Positions 52,809 through 60,316 of a DNA stretch of 64,000 bases are shown here, piece by piece. The DNA is taken from positions 142,501 through 206,500 of the forward strand of contig NC_018515.1 of assembly GCF_000231385.2 (NCBI RefSeq). Reading direction: 5' to 3'. This DNA comes from Desulfosporosinus meridiei DSM 13257. Its GTDB lineage: Bacteria > Bacillota > Desulfitobacteriia > Desulfitobacteriales > Desulfitobacteriaceae. The notes beneath the pieces are model-generated. The model worked only from the letters and a program-made list of their open reading frames with translations. It did not search any database and was not told the DNA's origin. Each line of letters opens with the position of its first letter. Within the stretch, counting starts at the first letter, position 1. The position numbers and the translations under genes are program-made.

Positions 52809-53090
52809 GTGCAGAGGATGATTGAGCTGTATTGCAAAAGTCATCACCACACTAAGGGCGAATTGTGCCTGGGCTGTCAGGATTTATCAGACTATGCCAT
52901 GAATCGCCTCGATCATTGCAAATTTGGAGAAAGTAAGCCAACCTGCTCTAAATGCCCGGTACATTGTTATAAACCTCTTATGCGTGACAAAATTAAAGAA
53001 ATAATGCGATATTCAGGGCCAAGAATGATGTATACTCATCCAATTGCGGCTATTAGGCATTTAATTGACGGACGTACAAAGAATAGATAA
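52809..53090 (+). CDS. YgbA-type (nitrous-oxide-stimulated promoter family) protein
   Basis: At least 93 residues, with conserved cysteine motifs LCLGCQDLSDYA and PTCSKCPVHCYKPLMRDKI and the tail RYSGPRMMYTHPIAAIRHLI. These match the YgbA family (PF11756), whose members respond to nitrogen oxides. GTG 52809 has no ribosome-binding site, and homologous-looking sequence (IRLDREKATVQRM) continues upstream to a TAA at 52773, where only ATA (52776) and ATT (52782) could start. A GGGAG site lies nine bases before the ATA. Start uncertain; family assignment firm. Confidence 0.82.
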   Translation: MQRMIELYCKSHHHTKGELCLGCQDLSDYAMNRLDHCKFGESKPTCSKCPVHCYKPLMRDKIKEIMRYSGPRMMYTHPIAAIRHLIDGRTKNR

Positions 53091-53130
53091 TAAACTACTT
53101 GTTTTTATACGCCTAAGGGAGTGTAAGCCT

Positions 53131-53394
53131 ATGGAAGTTAAAGAATATACGCTGGAAATGAGAGGAATGCCAAGAAGAGACCTCTTAGAGTATTTTGTTT
53201 CTATCGGAGGAAAATCAGATGAAAGAGGTACACTTATTGGGCCCAACTGGCAGGTTGATCTCAGTGATACATGGCTTTGCCAGCTAGGATCAATTCAGGT
53301 TCCGGCGACTCGAGTAACCTTTAAAGTTATGGAAAAGGACTGGACAGGGATTCTTAAAGCCTTTCGCTTACGATTCCTTTCAGCAGGAGGTTAA
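53131..53394 (+). CDS. Conserved hypothetical protein (87 aa)
   Basis: ATG 53131 follows AGGGAG by nine bases; the frame extends back to 53065 inside the YgbA gene. The peptide starts MEVKEYTLEMRGMPRRDLLE, with a central GTLIGPNWQVDLSDTW, and ends in a short helix. It lies 40 bases after the YgbA-type gene and probably shares its transcript. A weak likeness to the small DUF1952 domain was considered; no firm assignment is possible. Confidence 0.65.
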   Translation: MEVKEYTLEMRGMPRRDLLEYFVSIGGKSDERGTLIGPNWQVDLSDTWLCQLGSIQVPATRVTFKVMEKDWTGILKAFRLRFLSAGG

Positions 53395-53419
53395 GCAACT
53401 ACTAAATTTTGGGCGGGGA

Positions 53420-54004
53420 TCAGCTCAAATGGTAAAATGAAGACAAACTGCTAAGAAGCTTCAGATCGCCGGCGCCAGAAAGACCTTTAGTATCAGTGAG
53501 GGAAACCTCAATAGCCTTTAAGGTTAGTTGAGGAATCTGAAGAGCAGCACATTGTTCTAAGCTGAAGAAGCCGAGATTACTGACTTCTTCCTTCTGTCCT
53601 TTAAGAGATCCGCCTTGAAAGCTCATTAAAAAGATAATGTATAGATCATGTTTCTCGAAGGAATTCTCCGACGGTCGATCCCGGAGGGCTATAATCGATA
53701 GAGGTTTTGCCTTTAGCCCAGTCTCTTCAAGGATCTCCCGTTCAATTGCCACCTCAATCGGTTCTTCTTGATTAACGTATCCTCCTGGGATTGTCCATAC
53801 TCCTTTACCGGGATTATGGTTGCGTTGGACAAGAAGAACTTTTTCATTATTCCAGAGTACCCCTCCGACTCCAAGAGAAAAATTCCCCCAATCAATATAG
53901 GAGCAGTTTGAACAGGAGCTCCGAAGCTGGTTGTCGATCACAGTTTTTACAAGTGGTTTAGCACATAAAGGACAATATATATAAGGTTTTGTATAATATG
54001 ACAT
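53420..54004 (-). CDS. Nudix hydrolase with N-terminal zinc ribbon
   Basis: A 194-residue hydrolase of nucleoside-diphosphate-linked compounds. An N-terminal zinc ribbon CPLCAKPL ... CSNCSYIDW is followed by the Nudix box GGYVNQEEPIEVAIEREILE-ETGL near residue 75 with all catalytic acidic residues. The plan resembles NudC-like or ADP-ribose pyrophosphatase proteins. ATG 54004 follows AAAGGA by nine bases and is preferred to 54025. Monocistronic on the reverse strand. Substrate unknown. Confidence 0.9.
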   Translation of the reverse strand: MSYYTKPYIYCPLCAKPLVKTVIDNQLRSSCSNCSYIDWGNFSLGVGGVLWNNEKVLLVQRNHNPGKGVWTIPGGYVNQEEPIEVAIEREILEETGLKAKPLSIIALRDRPSENSFEKHDLYIIFLMSFQGGSLKGQKEEVSNLGFFSLEQCAALQIPQLTLKAIEVSLTDTKGLSGAGDLKLLSSLSSFYHLS

Positions 54005-54117
54005 TGGCTGAGTTCCTTTCGACATACAGTTTGTTCTTTTTTCAATCTAAGGATCAGTTTTTGTAAGGTGTGCTTACCTTATGTAGTGGTTCATAAAATT
54101 AGTTAAAGTAACTACTG

Positions 54118-55329
54118 CTAATTAAGGCTTTGATTATTTCGGAAAGAGAGAAAGTTTTTAAGTGTTTTTCCATATATAAAAAATAAGATTAAAGATATAC
54201 CCATAAAGCCAATTGCAAGGATCCAGACATTAGAGCCGCCACCGAAATCATACATTATCCCCCCTAGTAAGGGACCAATCATCCGCCCGCCGGAGGTAGC
54301 TCCCCCCACAACCCCTTGATAAGCACCTTCTTTTCCCGGCGGAGAGATTTGAGCTGCAGCTGCCGGTATTGCCGGCAAAATGAGCATTTCCCCTAGTGTT
54401 ATAATAAACATGGCAATCACATAAGACATATAGGGTAATTGGCCTAAAAAAATCACATAGCCCAGGGTCATAAGAAGACTGCCTAGATAGAACTGGCGTT
54501 GGAAAGAGTTGGCCCATCTATGAATAATCCAAGTTAGTAATGGCTGTAATGTGACTATAAAAACGCCGTTTAGGGTCCAAAGAATACTGTAGGAAATTAA
54601 AGAGAAAGCTCGTTGGTTCATTACCACCGGCAAGATGGTCACAAGTTGTACGTAGGCTCCCCAGACTAGGAATATTCCTCCTGCTAAAGAAAACAGTACA
54701 TTAAGGCTCCTATCTCTGGATAGTCTCTTAGCCTTTGACCTAGTCGGAACCGGTTTAGAATGAGTTTCTTGCTTAGAAATACCAATGAGTACTAAAAGCA
54801 GATAAATTAAGAAAGCCAGGGCATTAAGTGAGAAGATAAGACGAAATGATACTTGGGCAATCAATCCTCCTATAGCGGTACCAACAGCTACTCCGGCATT
54901 ATTAGAAACATAAAGCAGATTGAATCCACGCCGCCCTCCTTCAGGCCAGATTGAATTTATAAGGGCGTTAAGTGGAATGAAGATGAAGGCTTGAGCTAAG
55001 CCAAAAAAGATAAGTGCAGGGACATAAACCTCCCAAATAGGCAGGAGCCCTATGGAACCGACGGAGAGAACAGCTCCCACGAGACCTATAATCATAATTC
55101 GTCTGGGTCCAAAACGATCCGCTAGGAAGCCACTGAAGATTTGGCCAATCAGAGAGACCGCTGATTGAATGGCAAGCAGTGTACCGGCTTCTGTTAATGT
55201 ACGGTTTAATACAGAATGCATAAAGAGGCTATTTAAGGGCCACATCAAAGAATGCCCAGCCGATTGTGTAAATCCGCCAATAATTAAAATCATGACTGAG
55301 GGCGGAATATCTACAGGTTTGAATTTCAA
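54118..55329 (-). CDS. MFS transporter
   Basis: A 403-residue protein with about twelve membrane segments. The inter-helix motif GFLADRFGPRRIMI near residue 75 is the major-facilitator motif A; a second loop of basic residues (KPVPTRSKAKRLSRDRS) separates the two halves. TTG 55329 follows AAGGTGG by eight bases, with a GTG at 55341 as the alternative. It is probably a drug or sugar exporter of the DHA1 type; substrate cannot be read. It stands alone. Confidence 0.9.
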   Translation of the reverse strand: MKFKPVDIPPSVMILIIGGFTQSAGHSLMWPLNSLFMHSVLNRTLTEAGTLLAIQSAVSLIGQIFSGFLADRFGPRRIMIIGLVGAVLSVGSIGLLPIWEVYVPALIFFGLAQAFIFIPLNALINSIWPEGGRRGFNLLYVSNNAGVAVGTAIGGLIAQVSFRLIFSLNALAFLIYLLLVLIGISKQETHSKPVPTRSKAKRLSRDRSLNVLFSLAGGIFLVWGAYVQLVTILPVVMNQRAFSLISYSILWTLNGVFIVTLQPLLTWIIHRWANSFQRQFYLGSLLMTLGYVIFLGQLPYMSYVIAMFIITLGEMLILPAIPAAAAQISPPGKEGAYQGVVGGATSGGRMIGPLLGGIMYDFGGGSNVWILAIGFMGISLILFFIYGKTLKNFLSFRNNQSLN

Positions 55330-55527
55330 AAGTAAGACCACCTTAGGTGTATAGTTTCCCTTCTATAATTAATTCGACATTCCTATAAGGAAACCTTCAT
55401 AACTGCTTAAACCAAAATATCAAAGGTTTAGGACAAGATTTGCTGGCCTCATAGATCAGAAGTCAAAGTTTTTAAGCATAAAAAATGGGTCAGGTGTGAG
55501 AAACTACCGAAAAGGAGTGTGTGAATT

Positions 55528-56115
55528 ATGAAATTCTCGGAAACTAAGACCTTTAGAAACTTAAGCGACGCCTTTGCGGGAGAGTCACAAGCGCGTAATC
55601 GTTATGCATTTTTTGCCGGAGTTGCCAAGAAAGAGGGGTATCAACATATCCAAGCTGTTTTTGAAGAAACGGCAGATAATGAGAAAGAGCATGCTAAGGT
55701 TTTTTATAAACTTCTTGTTGCGCACACAAAGGAAGAGACAGAGATTATCCATGTTGACGCCGATTATCCGTTGGTTTATAAAGATACCCTGACAAACTTA
55801 AAAGCTGCAGCAGCAGGAGAAAGGGAAGAGTGGGCTGAAATCTACTCAAAGTTTGCCGATATCGCCGCGCAGGAAGGTTTCTCTGATATATCAGCAGTCT
55901 TTAAGAAAATCGCCGAAGTCGAGAAGCATCATATGACACGGTTTGATCATTATGCTAAGGGGATTGAGCAGGGGACAATTTTCAAGAAAGATTCCCCAAC
56001 AGTGTGGAAATGCACAAACTGCGGCTATATTCATGAAGGCCCTGAGGCACCGGGTCAATGTCCGGCTTGTGCTCATCCTCAGGGTTATTTTGAAGAACTG
56101 CCGGAGAAATATTAG
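55528..56115 (+). CDS. Rubrerythrin
   Basis: A 195-residue peroxide-scavenging protein of anaerobes. The diiron domain (ERITIN-like helices with AFAGESQARNRYAFFAG, E..HE in ADNEKEHAKVFY, and AEVEKHHMTRF) fills residues 1-145. A rubredoxin domain follows with CTNCGYIHEG and CPACAHPQGYF. It reduces H2O2 using rubredoxin or NADH-linked electrons. RBS is AAAGGAG. No clear PerR operator was found. Terminator at 56182. Confidence 0.96.
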   Translation: MKFSETKTFRNLSDAFAGESQARNRYAFFAGVAKKEGYQHIQAVFEETADNEKEHAKVFYKLLVAHTKEETEIIHVDADYPLVYKDTLTNLKAAAAGEREEWAEIYSKFADIAAQEGFSDISAVFKKIAEVEKHHMTRFDHYAKGIEQGTIFKKDSPTVWKCTNCGYIHEGPEAPGQCPACAHPQGYFEELPEKY

Positions 56116-56181
56116 GATAGCTGTGCTCAAACTTATAAATCTTGGTCTTTCAGCCCCACATTTCACCTAGCAGCAAAGCAA

Positions 56182-56228
56182 AAGCAGTCTCTTCCACTTC
56201 CATCGAAGTGAAAGCAGACTGCTTCTTA
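56182..56228 (+). terminator. Rubrerythrin terminator
   Basis: AAGCAGTCT / AGACTGCTT arms with an inner CACTTC/GAAGTG pair, followed by CTTAATTC. Modest T content. Confidence 0.72.
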
Positions 56229-56346
56229 ATTCTCAATGCCCTAAGGCACTTGTTTTTATAAGGAAAAACCTTGCAATCTTAGAAGAAAATATACATAATA
56301 GTAGTAAAATTTTCGGAATATTAAATAAAAACGAGGGGGGAAATGA

Positions 56347-57534
56347 GTGAGAACACCATTAACAGAGTTGCAAAAAAGAGTAGCGGATTTTCAAGTAAGT
56401 CTCCAGAATAAAGGTGTCGAAGGTGCGCTTTTGGTGCAAAGAGCAGATACTCTCTATTTTAGTGGAACAGCGCAAAATGTACATGTTTATATCCCGGATA
56501 AGGGAAAGCCAATTGTGCTGGCCTATCGCGATTTTGAGAGAGCGCAGAGAGAAAGTTCCTGGCAGGTGATTCCCCTCAAAGGGATATCAAAAATTCCTAA
56601 GGATATTCAAGAAGCAGGACTTCCTTTGCCAAGAGTGATGGGTTTAGAACTCGACGTTCTTCCGGTAAACAATTTTGAGCGTTATCGCAAATCCTTCCCG
56701 GAGATTACGTTGGTAGATATTTCCGGCGAAATCCGTCTGCAGCGTTCAATGAAATCAGACTGGGAGATAGCCAGACTGGAAGAGAGTGCCCAAATCATGT
56801 CATTAGTCATGGAATTCGCTAAGGAAGTTCTTCAGCCGGGTATGACAGAAGTTGAGCTAGAAGGTTTATTAGCAGGCAAAGCCAGAGCGCTAGGGCATGA
56901 TGGGCTTGTCCGAATGAGAGGATTTAATTCAGAGTTGTATGTTGGAACAATAACCGCAGGTGCAGGCTCAACTGCACACAGTAGTTTTGATGCGCCGATA
57001 ACCGGTTCAGGTATTTCAGTTGCTCATCCAAATGGCGCATCATTGCATGAGATTCAAATAGGTGAACCAATCGTTGTGGATATGGTAACGGTGGTCGATG
57101 GCTATCAAATTGATCAAACTAGAATATTAAGTTTGAAGCCTTTATCTCAAGAGCTTAGAATGGCCTATGAAACTGCCCGGCAGGTTGAAGAGAGAATCCG
57201 CAGTGCCTTAATTCCGGAAAGGATTGCCGGTGAGGTCTATGAGGAAATTCTAACGTGGGTTAGCGAGAATACTCCCTATGGAGAGAACTTTATGGGTTTT
57301 GGAACAAGCAGAGTTAGTTTTATTGGACATGGAGTGGGGCTAGAACTGGATGAACTTCCAACCATCAGTAAAGGGTCAAAGATAGTCTTAAAAAAGGGGA
57401 TGGTTGTAGCAATCGAACCTAAGTTTGTTTTTCCGGGCATTGGAGCTGTCGGAATTGAAGATACTGTTGTCATCGAAGCTGAACTAGGCGCACGATATTT
57501 ATCTACAACACCACGAGAATTAATTGAAGTCTAA
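56347..57534 (+). CDS. M24 family aminopeptidase (Xaa-Pro type)
   Basis: A 395-residue metallopeptidase with an N-terminal creatinase-like domain and a C-terminal pita-bread domain. Metal ligands are visible in order: Asp in VDMVTVVDGYQIDQTR near residue 240, His in GHGVGLELDE near 330, Glu in AIEPKFVFPG near 357 and Glu in GIEDTVVI near 371. GTG 56347 follows GAGGGGGG. It should cleave N-terminal residues before proline. Monocistronic. A hairpin-rich spacer follows. Confidence 0.9.
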   Translation: MRTPLTELQKRVADFQVSLQNKGVEGALLVQRADTLYFSGTAQNVHVYIPDKGKPIVLAYRDFERAQRESSWQVIPLKGISKIPKDIQEAGLPLPRVMGLELDVLPVNNFERYRKSFPEITLVDISGEIRLQRSMKSDWEIARLEESAQIMSLVMEFAKEVLQPGMTEVELEGLLAGKARALGHDGLVRMRGFNSELYVGTITAGAGSTAHSSFDAPITGSGISVAHPNGASLHEIQIGEPIVVDMVTVVDGYQIDQTRILSLKPLSQELRMAYETARQVEERIRSALIPERIAGEVYEEILTWVSENTPYGENFMGFGTSRVSFIGHGVGLELDELPTISKGSKIVLKKGMVVAIEPKFVFPGIGAVGIEDTVVIEAELGARYLSTTPRELIEV

Positions 57535-57539
57535 ACATG

Positions 57540-57656
57540 AAAAATGCCAGCTTAGCAACACTTTGCTGGGTTATATGAAGCTAAATGGCTTATAAAGGGC
57601 GATTATGTAAATATTTCAGGACAAACGTCCTTGCTTAAGCAGCAGGGATTTTTTTT
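57540..57656 (+). terminator. Hairpin-rich leader ending in a terminator
   Basis: Contains GCCA-TTAGC / GCTAA-TGGC (57545-57590), the hairpin AGGAC-AAAC-GTCCT (57619-57632) and a final TGCT / AGCA stem followed by eight T residues (to 57655). It ends the M24 peptidase transcript. The multi-stem layout before the T-run could also be an attenuator or riboswitch; I recognise no known class. Confidence 0.5.
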
Positions 57657-57725
57657 GTGGGTCGCGAATTAGCATACGTGGACAAATTCTTTAGAGTACT
57701 TGATCCGAGACTAGTGGAGGCAACC

Positions 57726-58046
57726 ATGAAAGAAAAATATGTATCGTTAAGTTCGAGGGAACTTCAGCTTATGCTACAGGGTACCTTACAATGGAATGAC
57801 ATATCCCCGCGAGTGACTTCATCAAAAACCGGGATGCGAAAGCTTGGTGAATCAACGGATAAACCGATAGATAATTTAATAGATAAACCATCGCATACCA
57901 AAGAGATAGAGCAAATTTGGGACGATTTTCCGCGGAAAGATGTTTATACTAAGCGCCTGGAAGGCCAACCGGTAATTTGGCTTTTAGGGAGTGTTGGTGT
58001 TTTAACCATATCTTCATGGTTTTACTTTGTTTTGTTCTCGAAGTAG
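57726..58046 (+). CDS. Tail-anchored protein upstream of ctsR, unknown
   Basis: A 106-residue protein. ATG 57726 follows GGAGG by five bases; the frame opens at GTG 57657 inside the terminator T-run. The body is polar (SSRELQLMLQGTLQWNDISP) and the only membrane segment is at the very end (VIWLLGSVGVLTISSWFYFV), leaving three residues outside, so the protein should be C-tail anchored. It precedes the CtsR operon but has its own spacing. No family is recognised. Confidence 0.65.
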   Translation: MKEKYVSLSSRELQLMLQGTLQWNDISPRVTSSKTGMRKLGESTDKPIDNLIDKPSHTKEIEQIWDDFPRKDVYTKRLEGQPVIWLLGSVGVLTISSWFYFVLFSK

Positions 58047-58124
58047 GGTAACCCCTTGCATATTGTTCGTGAGGAAGGGCTAGTATAAATTATTAGTGCC
58101 TTCTTATTTTTTTTGTAAAAATCT

Positions 58125-58153
58125 TTGCAAATTTAATAGAATTTCGGTATCAT
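58125..58153 (+). promoter_or_regulatory. ctsR operon promoter
   Basis: TTGCAA, 17-base spacer, TATCAT, located just before the CtsR operator. Confidence 0.55.
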
Positions 58154-58162
58154 ATTAATAGA

Positions 58163-58180
58163 AGGTCAGGAAAGGTCAAT
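58163..58180. promoter_or_regulatory. CtsR operator
   Basis: AGGTCAGGAAAGGTCAAT: a direct repeat of GGTCA with ten-base period, matching the CtsR heptamer repeat (A/GGTCAAA-NAN-A/GGTCAAA). It lies at the start of the ctsR transcript, 38 bases before the gene. Confidence 0.85.
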
Positions 58181-58217
58181 AATCTAAAAAATACTAACTG
58201 ACAAGGAGACATAAGCA

Positions 58218-58688
58218 ATGGGAAACCTGGCGGATCGCATTGAAGAATACCTAAAGCAGATTTTAGAGAAGACGACAGAAGGTTACATTGTGTTACAAAG
58301 AAGCGAACTTGCAGGAGAGTTTGAATGTGTCCCATCTCAGATTAACTACGTATTAGATACTCGATTTACAGTTGAACGTGGCTACCTGGTGGAAAGTCGG
58401 CGGGGGGGCGGGGGGTATCTGAGGATTATTCGCCTGGGTCTCGGAATTGAGGGACAGTATCAGCAGGTTATGCGCCAATTGATTGGAGAACACCTCTCTC
58501 GTGATCGATCAAATGCTTTGGTTAACAGGCTCTTGGATGAGGAGTTGGTGACAATTCGGGAAGCGGCCTTGATTAAGAGCATCCTTTCAGGAAACAATTT
58601 AGCAGGAGAATTTAGAGACTGGGACACATTGCGTGCATCTCTAATGAAAGATATTTTAACAACACTGAGTCGAGATGATTTAGTCTAA
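58218..58688 (+). CDS. ctsR: Transcriptional repressor CtsR
   Basis: A 156-residue repressor of class III heat-shock genes. The N-terminal winged helix (LAGEFECVPSQINYVLDTRF) carries the DNA-binding wing with its glycine-rich tip VESRRGGGGYLRI near residue 65. The C-terminal dimerisation part ends TLSRDDLV. It represses its own operon through the box at 58163. McsB arginine phosphorylation and heat release it. RBS is AAGGAG. Confidence 0.96.
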   Translation: MGNLADRIEEYLKQILEKTTEGYIVLQRSELAGEFECVPSQINYVLDTRFTVERGYLVESRRGGGGYLRIIRLGLGIEGQYQQVMRQLIGEHLSRDRSNALVNRLLDEELVTIREAALIKSILSGNNLAGEFRDWDTLRASLMKDILTTLSRDDLV

Positions 58689-58702
58689 AAGGGGGTTTTG
58701 AA

Positions 58703-59218
58703 ATGCTTTGTCAGCATTGTAAACAAAAAGAAGCTATTATGCAATTTTTCATAACAGAGAATGGAAAAACTCGGGAAGTTCATCTTTGCGAGGCGTGTGC
58801 CAAAAATACCCAAGAGGTAAGTTTTGTCTTTCACCCAGCCATAGTTCCCGAGTTCTTACAGGCACTCTTTGGCTTTAATGCCCCTACAAAAGACCAACCG
58901 GCAGAGATGACCTGCCCTAAATGTGGAATCAGCTTTTCCCAAGTTACGCAAGTCGGAAAACTTGGCTGCAGTACCTGTTATGAAACCTTTGAAAAGCAGC
59001 TTGAACCATTGTTGAGGAGAGTTCATGGCGGTGGTCAAAATGTCGGAAAGATTCCGGCAAGACGGGGAGCAGATCTGAGAAATCGCCTGGAACAACGAAA
59101 ACTTAAAGAAAAACTCCAAGCCTTGATTCAACAAGAAGCCTTTGAGGAGGCTGCTGTAGTAAGAGATCAGATCCGCGAATTTGAGCAATCAAAAGGAGGG
59201 GAAAAAAGTGATTCGTAA
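58703..59218 (+). CDS. mcsA: McsA, activator of the McsB kinase
   Basis: A 171-residue protein with two zinc-binding regions (CQHCKQKEA and CEACAKN; CPKCGISFSQ and CSTCYETF) and a C-terminal UVR motif (LQALIQQEAFEEAAVVRDQI). It activates the McsB arginine kinase and binds CtsR. It starts 15 bases after ctsR and its end overlaps mcsB by eleven bases. Confidence 0.95.
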   Translation: MLCQHCKQKEAIMQFFITENGKTREVHLCEACAKNTQEVSFVFHPAIVPEFLQALFGFNAPTKDQPAEMTCPKCGISFSQVTQVGKLGCSTCYETFEKQLEPLLRRVHGGGQNVGKIPARRGADLRNRLEQRKLKEKLQALIQQEAFEEAAVVRDQIREFEQSKGGEKSDS

Positions 59219-60248
59219 GGAATTATTGTTGCAGCATAGCGCCTGGATGAGTGAAACCGATTCTCCGGTTGTTATAAGCAGCCGGGTGAGGTTAGCACGT
59301 AACCTTGAGGATTTCCCTTTTCCCCATGGGCTTAATTCAGAAGGGGCTGCTCAGGTTGAAAAAACAGTTGCCAAGGTGTTGACGGATAATGAGGGTAATA
59401 ATGTTGATCTGATTTATATACCTTTAACAGAACTGAATACTATTGAACAACAAGTTCTTATCGAAAAACATCTGATTAGTCCAAGTCTGGGAGGGGCCAC
59501 TGGGGCTAGGGGTGTAGCCTTGGCTCCTGATCATCGCTATGCGGTAATGGTCAATGAGGAAGATCATCTGCGAATTCAAGTGCTTTTGCCAGGAAATCAA
59601 CTTCTGGAATCTCATCGTTTAGCAACAGGTCTCGATGATTTATTAGAAGCAAAGCTTGATTTTGCTTATAGAGAGAGTCAAGGATATCTAACCTCTTGTC
59701 CTACTAATGTAGGGACAGGGTTAAGAGCTTCGGTTATGGTTCATTTGCCGGGACTTGTTATCACAAAACAAGTTCAACAGGTTTTAGGTGCAGTGACTCG
59801 TTTGGGGCTTGCTGTACGTGGGTTATATGGTGAGGGGTCACAAGCCTTTGGGCACATCTATCAAATCTCGAACCAAATTACTCTCGGCAAAAGTGAAGAA
59901 GACATTCTCTCTCATTTGGATGCGGTAACCGGACAGATTGTTGAGCATGAACTACAGGCGAGAGATCTTCTTCGCCGACAAACTCCAATGCTGTTAGAAG
60001 ATAAGGTCTGGAGAGCCAGGGGAACTTTGCAGAACGCTCGATTGCTCTCCTCTGAAGATGCAATGCATCTTTTATCCCATGATCGCTTAGGTACAGACAT
60101 GGGTTTATTGCCTAAAACTAAAGATTGTTTTGCAACCTTAATTGTTGATACCCGCCCGGGGTGCTTACAGTATATCCTTGATCGAGAACTTGATCCCGGT
60201 CTGCGGGATCAGGAACGGGCACGTTTGGTACGAGAACGGATCGCGTAG
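59208..60248 (+). CDS. mcsB: Protein arginine kinase McsB
   Basis: A 346-residue kinase of the phosphagen-kinase family that marks proteins for ClpCP degradation by phosphorylating arginine. SSRVRLARNLEDFPFP near residue 24 and CPTNVGTGLRASVMVHLP near 164 are the nucleotide-site motifs; the cysteine is in CPTN. GTG 59208 follows GGAGGGG by six bases; the frame is open further upstream within mcsA. Confidence 0.95.
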   Translation: MIRKELLLQHSAWMSETDSPVVISSRVRLARNLEDFPFPHGLNSEGAAQVEKTVAKVLTDNEGNNVDLIYIPLTELNTIEQQVLIEKHLISPSLGGATGARGVALAPDHRYAVMVNEEDHLRIQVLLPGNQLLESHRLATGLDDLLEAKLDFAYRESQGYLTSCPTNVGTGLRASVMVHLPGLVITKQVQQVLGAVTRLGLAVRGLYGEGSQAFGHIYQISNQITLGKSEEDILSHLDAVTGQIVEHELQARDLLRRQTPMLLEDKVWRARGTLQNARLLSSEDAMHLLSHDRLGTDMGLLPKTKDCFATLIVDTRPGCLQYILDRELDPGLRDQERARLVRERIA

Positions 60249-60316
60249 ACAGGTTTAGACATCTGAATAAATGAAATCATAGAAGTATAGGCAAAGGACA
60301 GAAAGGATGAAAGATA

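Noticed and set aside
55342-55527. PerR operator upstream of rubrerythrin
   Set aside because: The TATAATTAATT stretch does not form the TTATAAT-N-ATTATAA palindrome.
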